Source: G963677485 sp942492855
GTDB taxonomy: Bacteria; Armatimonadota; HRBIN16
Direction of reading: 5' to 3'
Length of the DNA stretch: 64,000 bases
Assembly (NCBI GenBank): GCA_942492855.1
Contig: OW818647.1
Coordinates: 1,116,001 to 1,180,000 of the forward strand
Shown in pieces: positions 54,109 through 61,949 of this stretch. Each line of letters opens with the position of its first letter. Positions within the stretch are counted from its first letter, which is position 1. The notes below the pieces were generated by a model. The model made no database searches, was not told where the DNA came from, and saw only the letters and a program-made list of their open reading frames with translations. Made by a program: the position numbers and the translations under genes.

Positions 54109-56547
54109 CTATACCGCGAAATATTTCGCCTGTGGGTGATGAACGATAATTGCTGAGGTGCTCATCTCTGGCACCATCTCCATGTTTTCGGTGAGGCTGA
54201 CCCCGATGCGCTCCGGCTGCAGCATCTGCCACATCGGGATGTGCGCCTCCATGTCGGGGCAACTGGGGTATCCAAATCCGTAGCGCGAACCGCGATACTC
54301 CTGGGCCACCAGACCGGCTGTGTCCAGGCTCCGCTCCTCGCCGATGCCCATCTGACGGCGCATCCGCTCATGCCAGAGCTCTGCCAGGGCGTCGGTTACC
54401 TCTACGCCGAAGCCGTGCCACATCAGGTAGTCATGGTAGGAGTTCTGTTCGAACAGCCGTTTCACCTCTTCGGCAAGCCGTTCGCCAATGGTGACCACAA
54501 AGAACGCGGCCACATCCCCGCCCTCTTCCCGGGTGCGGAAGTAGTCGGCGATGCATATCTTCGGGGCGGTGCTGCGGCGCGGGAAGGAGAACGGCAGCCA
54601 GGAATCGCCATGCTGCACCATCACACTATCACCGTCGCGGTAGCACGGATAATAGCCGTAGGCCACTTTCGGTTGGAGCCAGCCTTCGGTCAGTGCCTGA
54701 TCCTTCAACCGCTGGTAAAGTGGGTCCACGGTGTTCAAAAGCAGTTCGTCATACTGCTCTGCGCTGAGTTTGGCACGGCGGTATCCCCACCGCCCGCGGT
54801 AGAGCGCCTGCAGGTTCATATAAGGGAAGATATCTGCCGGATTAATCTGCTGCTCGATGGCACTGCCCCAGAATGGCGGGGTAGGCACCTCAGAGAGAAT
54901 CTCCACATCCAGCTCAGCGGTATGAGGGGTGGAAACCCGGCCAGAGCCGCGGTTCCACTCCGTACTGTGCAGCCGACCCGCTTCGAAGTCGCGAACCGCC
55001 TTCAGACCGGCGAAGGCATCGGCACAGTAGACCACTTGATGGTCGTAACCGGGGACCACCTCTTCGGCCACGAATTTCTGGGTCAACGCCGCTCCGCCCA
55101 GCAAAATCGGCACATTCAGACCGGCCTCGCGGTACTGTACCATGCTCTCTTTCATCACAATCGCGCTCTTGACCAGCAGGCCTGACAGCCCCACCATGTC
55201 CACTTGGTGCTCTTTGGCCTTCGCGATGATGGTCTCCGCCGGCACCTTGATGCCGATGTTCACCACCTGATAGCCGTTGTTGCTCAGGATGATGTCTACC
55301 AGGTTTTTGCCGATGTCATGAACATCGCCTTGCACGGTGGCCAGCAGGATTTTCAGTCCGGCCTTCTGCTGTGAGCGGTCCATGTACGGCTCGAGGTAGT
55401 TCACGGAGCGTTTCATCACTTCGGCCGACTGCAGCACAAACGGCAGCAGAATCTCGCCGCGTCCAAACAGCTCGCCAACCTGACGCATGGCCGGCACCAG
55501 CACGTTGTTGATAATGCTGAGCGGCGGCATACGGCGGATGAGTATGGACAACAGGTCCTCCAGACCGTCCTTGTTGCCCTTGATCAACTGCTCCGCCAGG
55601 CTCTGTTCGGTCAGATTGCGTGTGTTATCAAGCTCCTCTGCGCTTTTCTCAGGCTGCGCCTTCTCAAAGTGCTCTATGAAGCTCATCAGCGGTGTCTCAC
55701 CGAGGTTGTGCAGCAGGTTCAGGCTCAGCTCGCGCTCCTGCTCACCAATGCTGGCGTAGGGCAGCACCTTGACGGCATCCACAATCGCGGCATCAAGACC
55801 CGCCTGAACCGCCTCATGCAGGAACACGCTGTTGAGCACCTTGCGGCCCGCCGGGCGCAGCCCGAACGAGATGTTGCTCACCCCCAGCACGGTGTTCACG
55901 CCGGGCAGCTCCGCTTTGATCATGCGGATCGCCTTAACGGTCTGCACGGCGGCATCACGCAGCGTCTCGTCACCGGAACCCACCGTGAAGGTGAGCGCAT
56001 CAAACAGCAGGTCGCTGGGCCTCAGACCGTGCACCTCCACCGCTTCGTGGTAGATCATTTTCGCGACGCGCAGCTTCTCATCGGCGGTCATCGCCATGCC
56101 CTCAGGCCCGATGGTCAAAGCCACCACCGCGGCGCCATACTTTTTGGCCAGCGCGCAGATTCGGTGCAGGTTCTTTCCGCCATCCTCCAGGTTGATGGAG
56201 TTGACGATGCACCGTCCCGGGTAGAGCTTAAGGCAGGCCTCGATGCAGTCCGGCGTGGTGCTGTCGATCATCAATACCGACCGGCACTGGTTCGCAAACA
56301 GCGGCACCAGACGGCAGAGGTCGTCCATCTCATTGCGGCCGGCATAGGCGGTGCAGAGGTCCAGCACCTGCGCGCCTTGCGCCTCCTGCTCGAGTGCCAT
56401 ACGCACACAGCCGTCGTCATCTTCCGCCAGCAGGCGCTCGCGGAACTTCTTGCTGCCGTTTGCGTTGCACCGCTCCCCGATCAGCAGCGGCGGGATGTCC
56501 TGCCGGATTTCGACCGACTGGTAGAGGCTGCTCAGGCTTGGCTTCAT
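54109..56547 (-). CDS. metH: Cobalamin-dependent methionine synthase lacking the homocysteine domain
   Basis: 812 residues from the ATG at 56547 (GGGAGGT before it), overlapping the previous stop (ATGA). In order: the pterin-binding domain (IGERCNANGSKKF near 26), the cap helix bundle (GELFGRGEILLPFVLQSAEV), the B12-binding domain with DVHDIGKN (Asp408, His410) as the cobalamin ligand, and the activation domain (RGSRYGFGYPSCPD). The N-terminal homocysteine domain of MetH is missing, and the preceding gene provides it. Together they form a split MetH. It makes methionine from homocysteine and methyl-THF. Confidence 0.94.
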   Translation of the reverse strand: MKPSLSSLYQSVEIRQDIPPLLIGERCNANGSKKFRERLLAEDDDGCVRMALEQEAQGAQVLDLCTAYAGRNEMDDLCRLVPLFANQCRSVLMIDSTTPDCIEACLKLYPGRCIVNSINLEDGGKNLHRICALAKKYGAAVVALTIGPEGMAMTADEKLRVAKMIYHEAVEVHGLRPSDLLFDALTFTVGSGDETLRDAAVQTVKAIRMIKAELPGVNTVLGVSNISFGLRPAGRKVLNSVFLHEAVQAGLDAAIVDAVKVLPYASIGEQERELSLNLLHNLGETPLMSFIEHFEKAQPEKSAEELDNTRNLTEQSLAEQLIKGNKDGLEDLLSILIRRMPPLSIINNVLVPAMRQVGELFGRGEILLPFVLQSAEVMKRSVNYLEPYMDRSQQKAGLKILLATVQGDVHDIGKNLVDIILSNNGYQVVNIGIKVPAETIIAKAKEHQVDMVGLSGLLVKSAIVMKESMVQYREAGLNVPILLGGAALTQKFVAEEVVPGYDHQVVYCADAFAGLKAVRDFEAGRLHSTEWNRGSGRVSTPHTAELDVEILSEVPTPPFWGSAIEQQINPADIFPYMNLQALYRGRWGYRRAKLSAEQYDELLLNTVDPLYQRLKDQALTEGWLQPKVAYGYYPCYRDGDSVMVQHGDSWLPFSFPRRSTAPKICIADYFRTREEGGDVAAFFVVTIGERLAEEVKRLFEQNSYHDYLMWHGFGVEVTDALAELWHERMRRQMGIGEERSLDTAGLVAQEYRGSRYGFGYPSCPDMEAHIPMWQMLQPERIGVSLTENMEMVPEMSTSAIIVHHPQAKYFAV

Positions 56548-57464
56548 CGTGCGACCTCCCGCGTGCCGGGGGCCACGCCTGCGACTGTCTTGACCAACTC
56601 TTGGATGTGCTCGGGGGTGGTGCCGCAGCATCCGCCCAGCACGCTCACGCCCAGCTCCTGCACGAACTCTTTCATCTGCTGCGCATAGTCCGTGGGGTTC
56701 ATGGGGTATCGTGTGAGGCCATTCACCACCTCAGGCAGTCCCTGGTTGGGGATGCAGCTCAAACGGCCCTCCCAGTTGTGGCTTAACCACTGCAAGTGCG
56801 AGCGCATATCACGCGGTCCGGTGGCACAGTTCAAGCCCAGGCTGAACACGGGGTAGGGCTCCACCGTCGTCGCCACCGCGGCGATATCACTGCCGACCAG
56901 CATCGTGCCGGTTGCTTCTATAGTCACCGAAACAAACAGGGGGATGTCGCCGGCATCGGCGCCCAGCACATCCAGGCAGCTCACAAGAGCGGTCTTCAGT
57001 TGCAGCAGATCCTGGCATGTTTCCAAGATCAGCCCGTCGGCCCCTGCCGCCAGAAGCGCCTCCGCCTGCTGCCGGTAGGCGTTAGCCAAATCCTGCACGC
57101 TAATGTGCCCCAGCGAGGGCAGCTTCGTGCCGGGACCCATGCTGCCGATCACCAGTGACTGGTTACCCGCCGCGGCTTTGGCGTTCGCCACCGCCGCCTG
57201 GCAGATTTGGTGCACCTGGTCTTGCAGACCATACTCCGCTAACACGATGCTGTTGGCGCCGAAAGTGTTGGTCTCCAGCAACTGCGCTCCCGCCTGCACA
57301 AATGAGCGGTGGAGGCTCTGGATCACCTCAGGCGCAGTGACGTTCAGCAGCTCGTTGCAGCCCTCGCAGCCTTGCCAGGCACTGGGGGGGATTTCCATGT
57401 TCTGCAGGTTCGTGCCGCACGCCCCGTCGAATATCAGTACCGGCTGTTGGAATATTGGGTGCAT
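56544..57464 (-). CDS. Homocysteine methyltransferase subunit (split MetH N-terminal domain)
   Basis: 306 residues. QPVLIFDGACGTNLQ, the zinc-ligand Cys in LGLNCATGP and the pair in VLGGCCGTTPEHI are those of the homocysteine-binding domain. The length fits this domain alone. The MetH gene that follows lacks it and is translationally coupled to this stop. It is therefore best seen as the first subunit of a split methionine synthase, distinct from the fused enzyme at 51923. A cobalamin or SAM riboswitch was not recognised upstream. Confidence 0.94.
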   Translation of the reverse strand: MHPIFQQPVLIFDGACGTNLQNMEIPPSAWQGCEGCNELLNVTAPEVIQSLHRSFVQAGAQLLETNTFGANSIVLAEYGLQDQVHQICQAAVANAKAAAGNQSLVIGSMGPGTKLPSLGHISVQDLANAYRQQAEALLAAGADGLILETCQDLLQLKTALVSCLDVLGADAGDIPLFVSVTIEATGTMLVGSDIAAVATTVEPYPVFSLGLNCATGPRDMRSHLQWLSHNWEGRLSCIPNQGLPEVVNGLTRYPMNPTDYAQQMKEFVQELGVSVLGGCCGTTPEHIQELVKTVAGVAPGTREVAR

Positions 57465-57710
57465 AATGACCTCATGCTGCGAATTTGGTGGCGGAGCACC
57501 AAGAGTATTGTACCGTATCGCGTTTTCGGGATTTCCGGAAAGCGGCGGTGGGGTGGGGAGGGATTCTCACGCGAAGGTTGGGGAGCAGAGGGTGGGGTGG
57601 GAGTGGCACACAAATCATGCGACGAGCTGCCGCGACATCAATGTCTCGGCTGGAAATGCCTTATTCATCGGGGTAACGGCCAAACCTGTTCACATGCTAC
57701 ATGTAGTCCG
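57465..57710. repeat. Region upstream of the methionine genes
   Basis: A minus-strand TACAAT sits about 50 bp before the ATG at 57464. A GCCGCGACATCAATGTCTCGGC half element is at 57628-57651. I see no other feature. Confidence 0.4.
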
Positions 57711-57930
57711 GCACCCACGGAGTGGGTAGGATTCTTATGGCCAGGGGTAAGCGAAGCGCAACCCCTGGAAAAGGTTGTCCTATATTTACCCCGAAGTGGG
57801 TCGTACCATATTGTAACCGCCGAAGACCCACGTTCGTGGGTAGATGGTATAGGACTGCCTACCACGGGTTACGCTAGCGCTCACCCGTGGCTATAAGAGT
57901 CCTACCCACTCAGTAGGTTCCCATAAGGGG
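57711..57930. repeat. Large composite palindrome between recA and the methionine genes
   Basis: About 220 bp built of nested hairpins: CCCACGGAGTGGG, CCAGGGGTAAGCG...CCCCTGG, ACCCACGTTCGTGGGT, and CCACGGGTTACGCT...ACCCGTGG. The outer arms GTGGGTAGGATTCTTATGGC and GCTATAAGAGTCCTACCCAC pair. A related but shorter element stands at 44757-44860. It lies between two minus-strand operons and has no gene. Confidence 0.75.
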
Positions 57931-57985
57931 CCTATATATCTCTGCGATTCGGAATTATATTCCACCCACGCCACGGCAAGGACCT

Positions 57986-58020
57986 TAAAAACACAACGGG
58001 CGGCCTTTCAGCCGCCCGTT
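57986..58020 (-). terminator. Rho-independent terminator of recA
   Basis: Minus-strand stem AACGGGCGGC / GCCGCCCGTT with loop TGAAAG, a short TGTG and then TTTTT; 12 bp after the recA stop. Confidence 0.88.
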
Positions 58021-58031
58021 AGCGATTATGC

Positions 58032-59072
58032 CTACTCGTCCTCTGGCTCCTCATCGTCTGTGCTGACGGGCCCCTCTACCGGGGTGCCGTTAAGGATGAT
58101 GCGGGTCTTGGTGTCGATCTCGGCGAACACCTCGGGATTCTGGCTCAGGAAGTTACGGGCGTTCTCCCGACCCTGTCCCAGCCGGACCTCGCCGTAGGTG
58201 AACCAGGTGCCGCTCTTTTTAATGACATCTTTTTCCACGGCCATGTCCAGCACGCCGCCGATTTTGCTGATGCCCTTGCCAAACATGATGTCGAACTCCA
58301 CCTGCCGGAAGGGCGGGGCCACCTTGTTCTTGACCACCTTCACACGCACGCGGTTGCCCACCACATCGGTGCCCTGCTTCAGGCTGTCGACGCGGCGCAC
58401 ATCCAGGCGCACGCTGGCCCAGAACTTCAGCGCGCGGCCGCCAGGAGTGGTCTCGGGGTTGCCGTACATCACGCCGATTTTCTCGCGTAACTGGTTGATG
58501 AAGATCGCCACGGTGCCGGTCTTGCTGATGGAGCCGCCGATTTTACGCATCGCCTGGCTCATCAAGCGCGCCTGGATACCCACATGGGCGTCACCCATCT
58601 CGCCTTCGATTTCCGCCTTCGGCACCAGCGCCGCGACGCTGTCCAGCACGATCACATCAATCGCACCGGTGCGCACAAGAGCGTCCATGATCTCCAGCGC
58701 CTCTTCGCCCGTGCCTGGCTGCGAGACGTAGAGCTGGTCGATATTGACGCCGATATTGCGTGCATAATCGGGGTCCAGCGCATGTTCCGCATCCACAAAC
58801 GCGCAGATACCGCCGTTGAGCTGTGCTTCCGCCACTATCTGCAGTGCCAGGGTGGTTTTACCGGAGCTTTCCGCGCCGTATATCTCCACGATGCGTCCGC
58901 GAGGCACGCCACCGATGCCCAGCGCGTAGTCGAGTGCAATGGATCCGGTGGGGATCGACTCCACCTGCATACCGGTTTTGTCGCCCAGTCGCATCACGGA
59001 GCCTTTGCCAAACTGCTTTTCAATGAGCCCGAGGGCGATATCTAATGCTTTCTGTTTGTCTTGTACGGCCAT
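58032..59072 (-). CDS. recA: Recombinase RecA
   Basis: 346 residues, CCGGAGGT before the ATG. Walker A GAESSGKT near residue 69, VIVLDSVAALVPKAEI (Walker B), loop L2 region NQLREKIGVMYGNPETTPGG, and acidic C-terminal tail (DDEEPEDE). It forms the filament for homologous recombination and SOS induction. Single gene with its own terminator. The promoter region has an element shared with the araC-like gene. I could not identify a LexA box. Confidence 0.97.
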   Translation of the reverse strand: MAVQDKQKALDIALGLIEKQFGKGSVMRLGDKTGMQVESIPTGSIALDYALGIGGVPRGRIVEIYGAESSGKTTLALQIVAEAQLNGGICAFVDAEHALDPDYARNIGVNIDQLYVSQPGTGEEALEIMDALVRTGAIDVIVLDSVAALVPKAEIEGEMGDAHVGIQARLMSQAMRKIGGSISKTGTVAIFINQLREKIGVMYGNPETTPGGRALKFWASVRLDVRRVDSLKQGTDVVGNRVRVKVVKNKVAPPFRQVEFDIMFGKGISKIGGVLDMAVEKDVIKKSGTWFTYGEVRLGQGRENARNFLSQNPEVFAEIDTKTRIILNGTPVEGPVSTDDEEPEDE

Positions 59073-59104
59073 GATGGGACCTCCGGATATAGTTTATATA
59101 TGTA

Positions 59105-59118
59105 TACGCAAATATAGT
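59105..59118 (-). promoter_or_regulatory. Shared 14 bp element upstream of recA (ACTATATTTGCGTA)
   Basis: Identical to 50906-50919 upstream of the AraC-type gene. It contains TATATT. It is followed by TACATATATAAACTATA toward the gene, so the whole stretch is AT-rich promoter sequence. The start codon is 33 bases away. Confidence 0.4.
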
Positions 59119-59236
59119 ACCATATTGTGAAAGTAAATGCGTGATACAACCGGATAAATGATACCCCAGAAGTGTGTAAATGTGTTTCTGCTCCTTGGGT
59201 GAGGGTGGAAGGAGTCTGGAGATAATGGCAGAAATG

Positions 59237-59692
59237 TTATGAAAGGAATAGGGAGGGGTTGGTGATTGTTGGTTGGCAGGCTTTCATGTTATATTTCTGT
59301 ATGATTAAGCTGCCTAGACTGATAAAGTGACTGTCATAAGTGTGAAGTTCAGAAATAGATTTGGTATGAATGGATGTTGCCAGGATGATGGCATCACATG
59401 TATTCATCCCAACATCATTCGCGATCAGGGCAGCTTGTCGTGATATGAACCGTGTTACTGGTACTACCTCAATATTCTTCGTGTTGAAAAACTTATCGAA
59501 TGGTGTGATGTCAGAGGATTGCCCCAATTTCCTGCACTCTGTGACGCACACGGCAGAACACATGATACCCACCTTATCCTGGCCGGTTAGCTTTATCCAA
59601 TGGTCGAGTTCTGCGAAGCGGGCTGCATCTTGGGTAACGTATGAGATTATGCACGACGAATCCCAGCACACAATCAGCTTACTCATTATCAC
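59237..59692 (-). CDS. PIN-domain protein (possible toxin RNase)
   Basis: 151 residues (a second Met starts at 59686). LIVCWDSSCIISYV with the first acidic residue, VTECRKL with Glu, NTCDAIILATS with Asp and LHTYDSHF with the fourth acid are the PIN-domain carboxylate set. PIN proteins are Mg-dependent RNases, often toxins. The upstream gene overlaps its start by 14 bp, as toxin-antitoxin pairs do, but that partner is large and not a known antitoxin. Confidence 0.83.
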   Translation of the reverse strand: MIMSKLIVCWDSSCIISYVTQDAARFAELDHWIKLTGQDKVGIMCSAVCVTECRKLGQSSDITPFDKFFNTKNIEVVPVTRFISRQAALIANDVGMNTCDAIILATSIHTKSISELHTYDSHFISLGSLIIQKYNMKACQPTITNPSLFLS

Positions 59693-60413
59693 GATCCCGC
59701 ATATCGCTTATATATTTGTCGGGGTTAAAGTCTGGTCCAGCGTTTATGAACTCGTGATCTTCAATGGAGACCTTAGGGAGCTCTTCGATGTGCTCGAGAG
59801 TGATCTTTACAATCTGCCCATGCTTGTTTAGGCTGGCTTTACCATATACCAAAACTCTGTGATCAAACAGGTGGCTGTACCCAATCACCGTGTTTCTGTC
59901 CGTCACCACACATGCCACTGACTGCCCGTTGACCCTGGTTATCTTCAATTTCGGCGTGCCATGCAGGTCTAGCCCTTCGAGAACCCCAGTCAGCTCGGTG
60001 TATTCATAACTAACAGGGCGAACATGCTCATCAAGGTTGCGATAGTCTTTATAAGTAATCGGGTAGGCTTTCCCACCGACATCGATACTAGTCGATCCAA
60101 TCTGGGCAGACTTCAGAAACAAATCACGGCAACTGCTGATTGCGGAGTAGGGAAGTCGGTCAAAAGAACGGGTGTCACCAGACAATATCGCTGGTAGATG
60201 CTCAGCAATACCTTTAATAGATGGTGCTTCGATGCCTATATGGAACGGGCTCGCTTTAGATATCGAAGCAACTTTAAGCATGAGTTTCAGAGTGCGCCAC
60301 TCATTGATATCTATCATCTCCAGCTCGCGATAGCACTTATTGAATTCTCCAAGAAACCCAGAGAGCTCTTCTATGCCGAATTCGCCATCTATTGTAATGA
60401 CTATGTTTTCCAT
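59679..60413 (-). CDS. Partner of PIN protein, unknown family
   Basis: 244 residues from the ATG at 60413 with AGGTGA upstream; a GTG three codons earlier is also open. The N-terminal half is mixed alpha/beta (IVITIDGEFGIEELSGFL...). The C-terminal part has beta strands (LKITRVNGQSVACVVTDRNT) and ends acidic. I do not recognise the family. Its end overlaps the PIN start, so the two are made together. It could be the antitoxin or a structural partner. Confidence 0.7.
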   Translation of the reverse strand: MENIVITIDGEFGIEELSGFLGEFNKCYRELEMIDINEWRTLKLMLKVASISKASPFHIGIEAPSIKGIAEHLPAILSGDTRSFDRLPYSAISSCRDLFLKSAQIGSTSIDVGGKAYPITYKDYRNLDEHVRPVSYEYTELTGVLEGLDLHGTPKLKITRVNGQSVACVVTDRNTVIGYSHLFDHRVLVYGKASLNKHGQIVKITLEHIEELPKVSIEDHEFINAGPDFNPDKYISDMRDRDNE

Positions 60414-60441
60414 CAGTATCACCTAGCCTAATGTTACCATA

Positions 60442-60669
60442 TCAACAAGTGGTATTGCGCTCAGTGTTACTGCCCACCGCCCCAGTTGCTTGCAGGCACC
60501 GCCGGTGCTGTTTGCTCTGTCGGTTGAGGTGCTGGTTGCTGAGGCATGGCACCTCTTCTACCGTGGCTGTCATCGCACCAACATAACCTGACAGAACACT
60601 ACAGACTACAACAGCGGTATACATATCGGCGCGTTTAGTCATATGGTTTACCGGGTTGTGGTCGACCAA
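60442..60669 (-). pseudogene. Decayed copy of island membrane-protein genes
   Basis: Minus strand MTKRADMYTAVVVCSVLSGY plus VGAMTA is nearly identical to residues of the protein at 42895-43869 (ERANMYTAVVVCGVLSGY). A shift of frame then gives PQQPAPQPTEQTAPAVPASN and WGGGQ then stop, which matches the end of the protein at 42249-42818 (QPAPQPASNWGGSQ). So pieces related to two neighbouring island genes are joined here, with the frames out of step. Confidence 0.7.
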
Positions 60670-60726
60670 TAACGCTCAGGAGTTGCCATGAAATATGACT
60701 ATTGTAGTGGCACCCCCTCCCTCCCT

Positions 60727-61755
60727 CTACTCTACCTCGCAGCTGCTGAAGGTGTAGCTATAAACCTCAAACCCCTCGGCGTCGCTGCTCATGGTCAGCA
60801 CATGCTCACCGTATTTGGCGTTGCTGGTCAGGTGATACATCCGCGGCTGTTTCAGCGCGATGAAGCTGTATCCGGCGGCGTCATACTGGATATCACTGCC
60901 GGCGTCTTGCTTGCGCACGGGCTGATCATCCTGCGTGACATACACCGTCAAGGCCGCACAGGAGGTGCTCTTCAGAACCGCGTTCGCCTCTTTCGCGTAG
61001 TAGCGGACAGTGATGGCGTCTTGATACCCTGCGGTCTTGGCTGGATGCCTCAGGCACTCCTCCAGGCACTGCCATCGGCCTTTGAGCACAATCTGACTGA
61101 GCGGTAGCGGGGGAGCCGGGGCATCAAACGCCACCACCTGGCCCTTACGCCACTGGCCTGACTGGGCGAACTGCCCGCTTTGGATTCCCCGCGAACCGCA
61201 GTAGAGCTCCGGGCTGGTGGGGTAGCAGACCGCGCCTTCCTTATCAGACCCTCGCACAGGGGCCAGCAGTGCAGGCAGTTTTACTTTTGGGTTCAATTTC
61301 CTAAGCAGCGACTGGATCATGGATTCGGTCTTCTGGTAACCGCCCTCGCCTGCATGATCATACACAATGCGGCCGGTGGGGTCGATCAGGTATTTCCGCG
61401 GCCAGTAACTGTTGGCGTAGGCGCGCCAGTTGCCGTATGCCGAGTCGACCAAAACGGGGTAGTTGATGCCGAATCGCTTCACTGCCTGAGCGACGTTCGC
61501 GCTGCTCTTCGCGAACTCAAACTCAGGGGTGTGAATGCCGACAATCACCAAACCTAGTTCGTGATACCGGTCATGCCACTGTTTCACGTACGGCAGGGTG
61601 CGGATGCAGTTGACGCACGTATACTCCCAGAAATCCACCAAAACCACCTTGCCCTTGAGCGAGGCCATGGACAGTTTTGGGGAGTTGATCCACATTTCAG
61701 AGCCGCCAACAAACTCAGGGGCTCGGACTGGAGCGGAAGGGGTGTTTCCAAACAT
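60727..61755 (-). CDS. Thioredoxin-fold (redoxin/DipZ-like) protein
   Basis: 342 residues from the ATG at 61755, with AGGAGG upstream; the open frame continues 55 codons further but lacks a ribosome site. The thioredoxin domain has VVLVDFWEYTCVNCIRTLPY (CxxC active site) and a YLIDPTGRIVYDH strand. Residues about 190-342 form a second beta-rich domain (PELYCGSRGIQSGQF...) like the C-terminal domain found with DipZ-type proteins. No signal peptide from this start. It probably reduces disulfides or links to a membrane electron path. Single gene. Confidence 0.8.
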   Translation of the reverse strand: MFGNTPSAPVRAPEFVGGSEMWINSPKLSMASLKGKVVLVDFWEYTCVNCIRTLPYVKQWHDRYHELGLVIVGIHTPEFEFAKSSANVAQAVKRFGINYPVLVDSAYGNWRAYANSYWPRKYLIDPTGRIVYDHAGEGGYQKTESMIQSLLRKLNPKVKLPALLAPVRGSDKEGAVCYPTSPELYCGSRGIQSGQFAQSGQWRKGQVVAFDAPAPPLPLSQIVLKGRWQCLEECLRHPAKTAGYQDAITVRYYAKEANAVLKSTSCAALTVYVTQDDQPVRKQDAGSDIQYDAAGYSFIALKQPRMYHLTSNAKYGEHVLTMSSDAEGFEVYSYTFSSCEVE

Positions 61756-61949
61756 AGAACGGTCCTCCTGTACTGAGTGTACCCTCCGGTGGTCGCCTAT
61801 ACTTGAGCAATGATGGTAATATCGTGCGGTGGTTCGATTAATCGCCACCATACCATTTGTGAAACTGAATAAGGGTGCCTTTGTGGCAATGTCCTGTGGT
61901 CCGCGCCGATGCGATATCATATATCTACACCACTTTTAGAGGTATAAAC

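Noticed and set aside
54241..56688. Long plus-strand open frames (314 and 339 codons) opposite metH and the homocysteine methyltransferase
   Set aside because: They lie fully antisense to clear genes, have low-complexity translations and no ribosome sites; GC-rich codon use creates them.
57465..57710. Cobalamin or SAM riboswitch before the methionine genes
   Set aside because: I looked for the B12-box and SAM-I core and could not find them; only repeats and a weak -10 box are seen.
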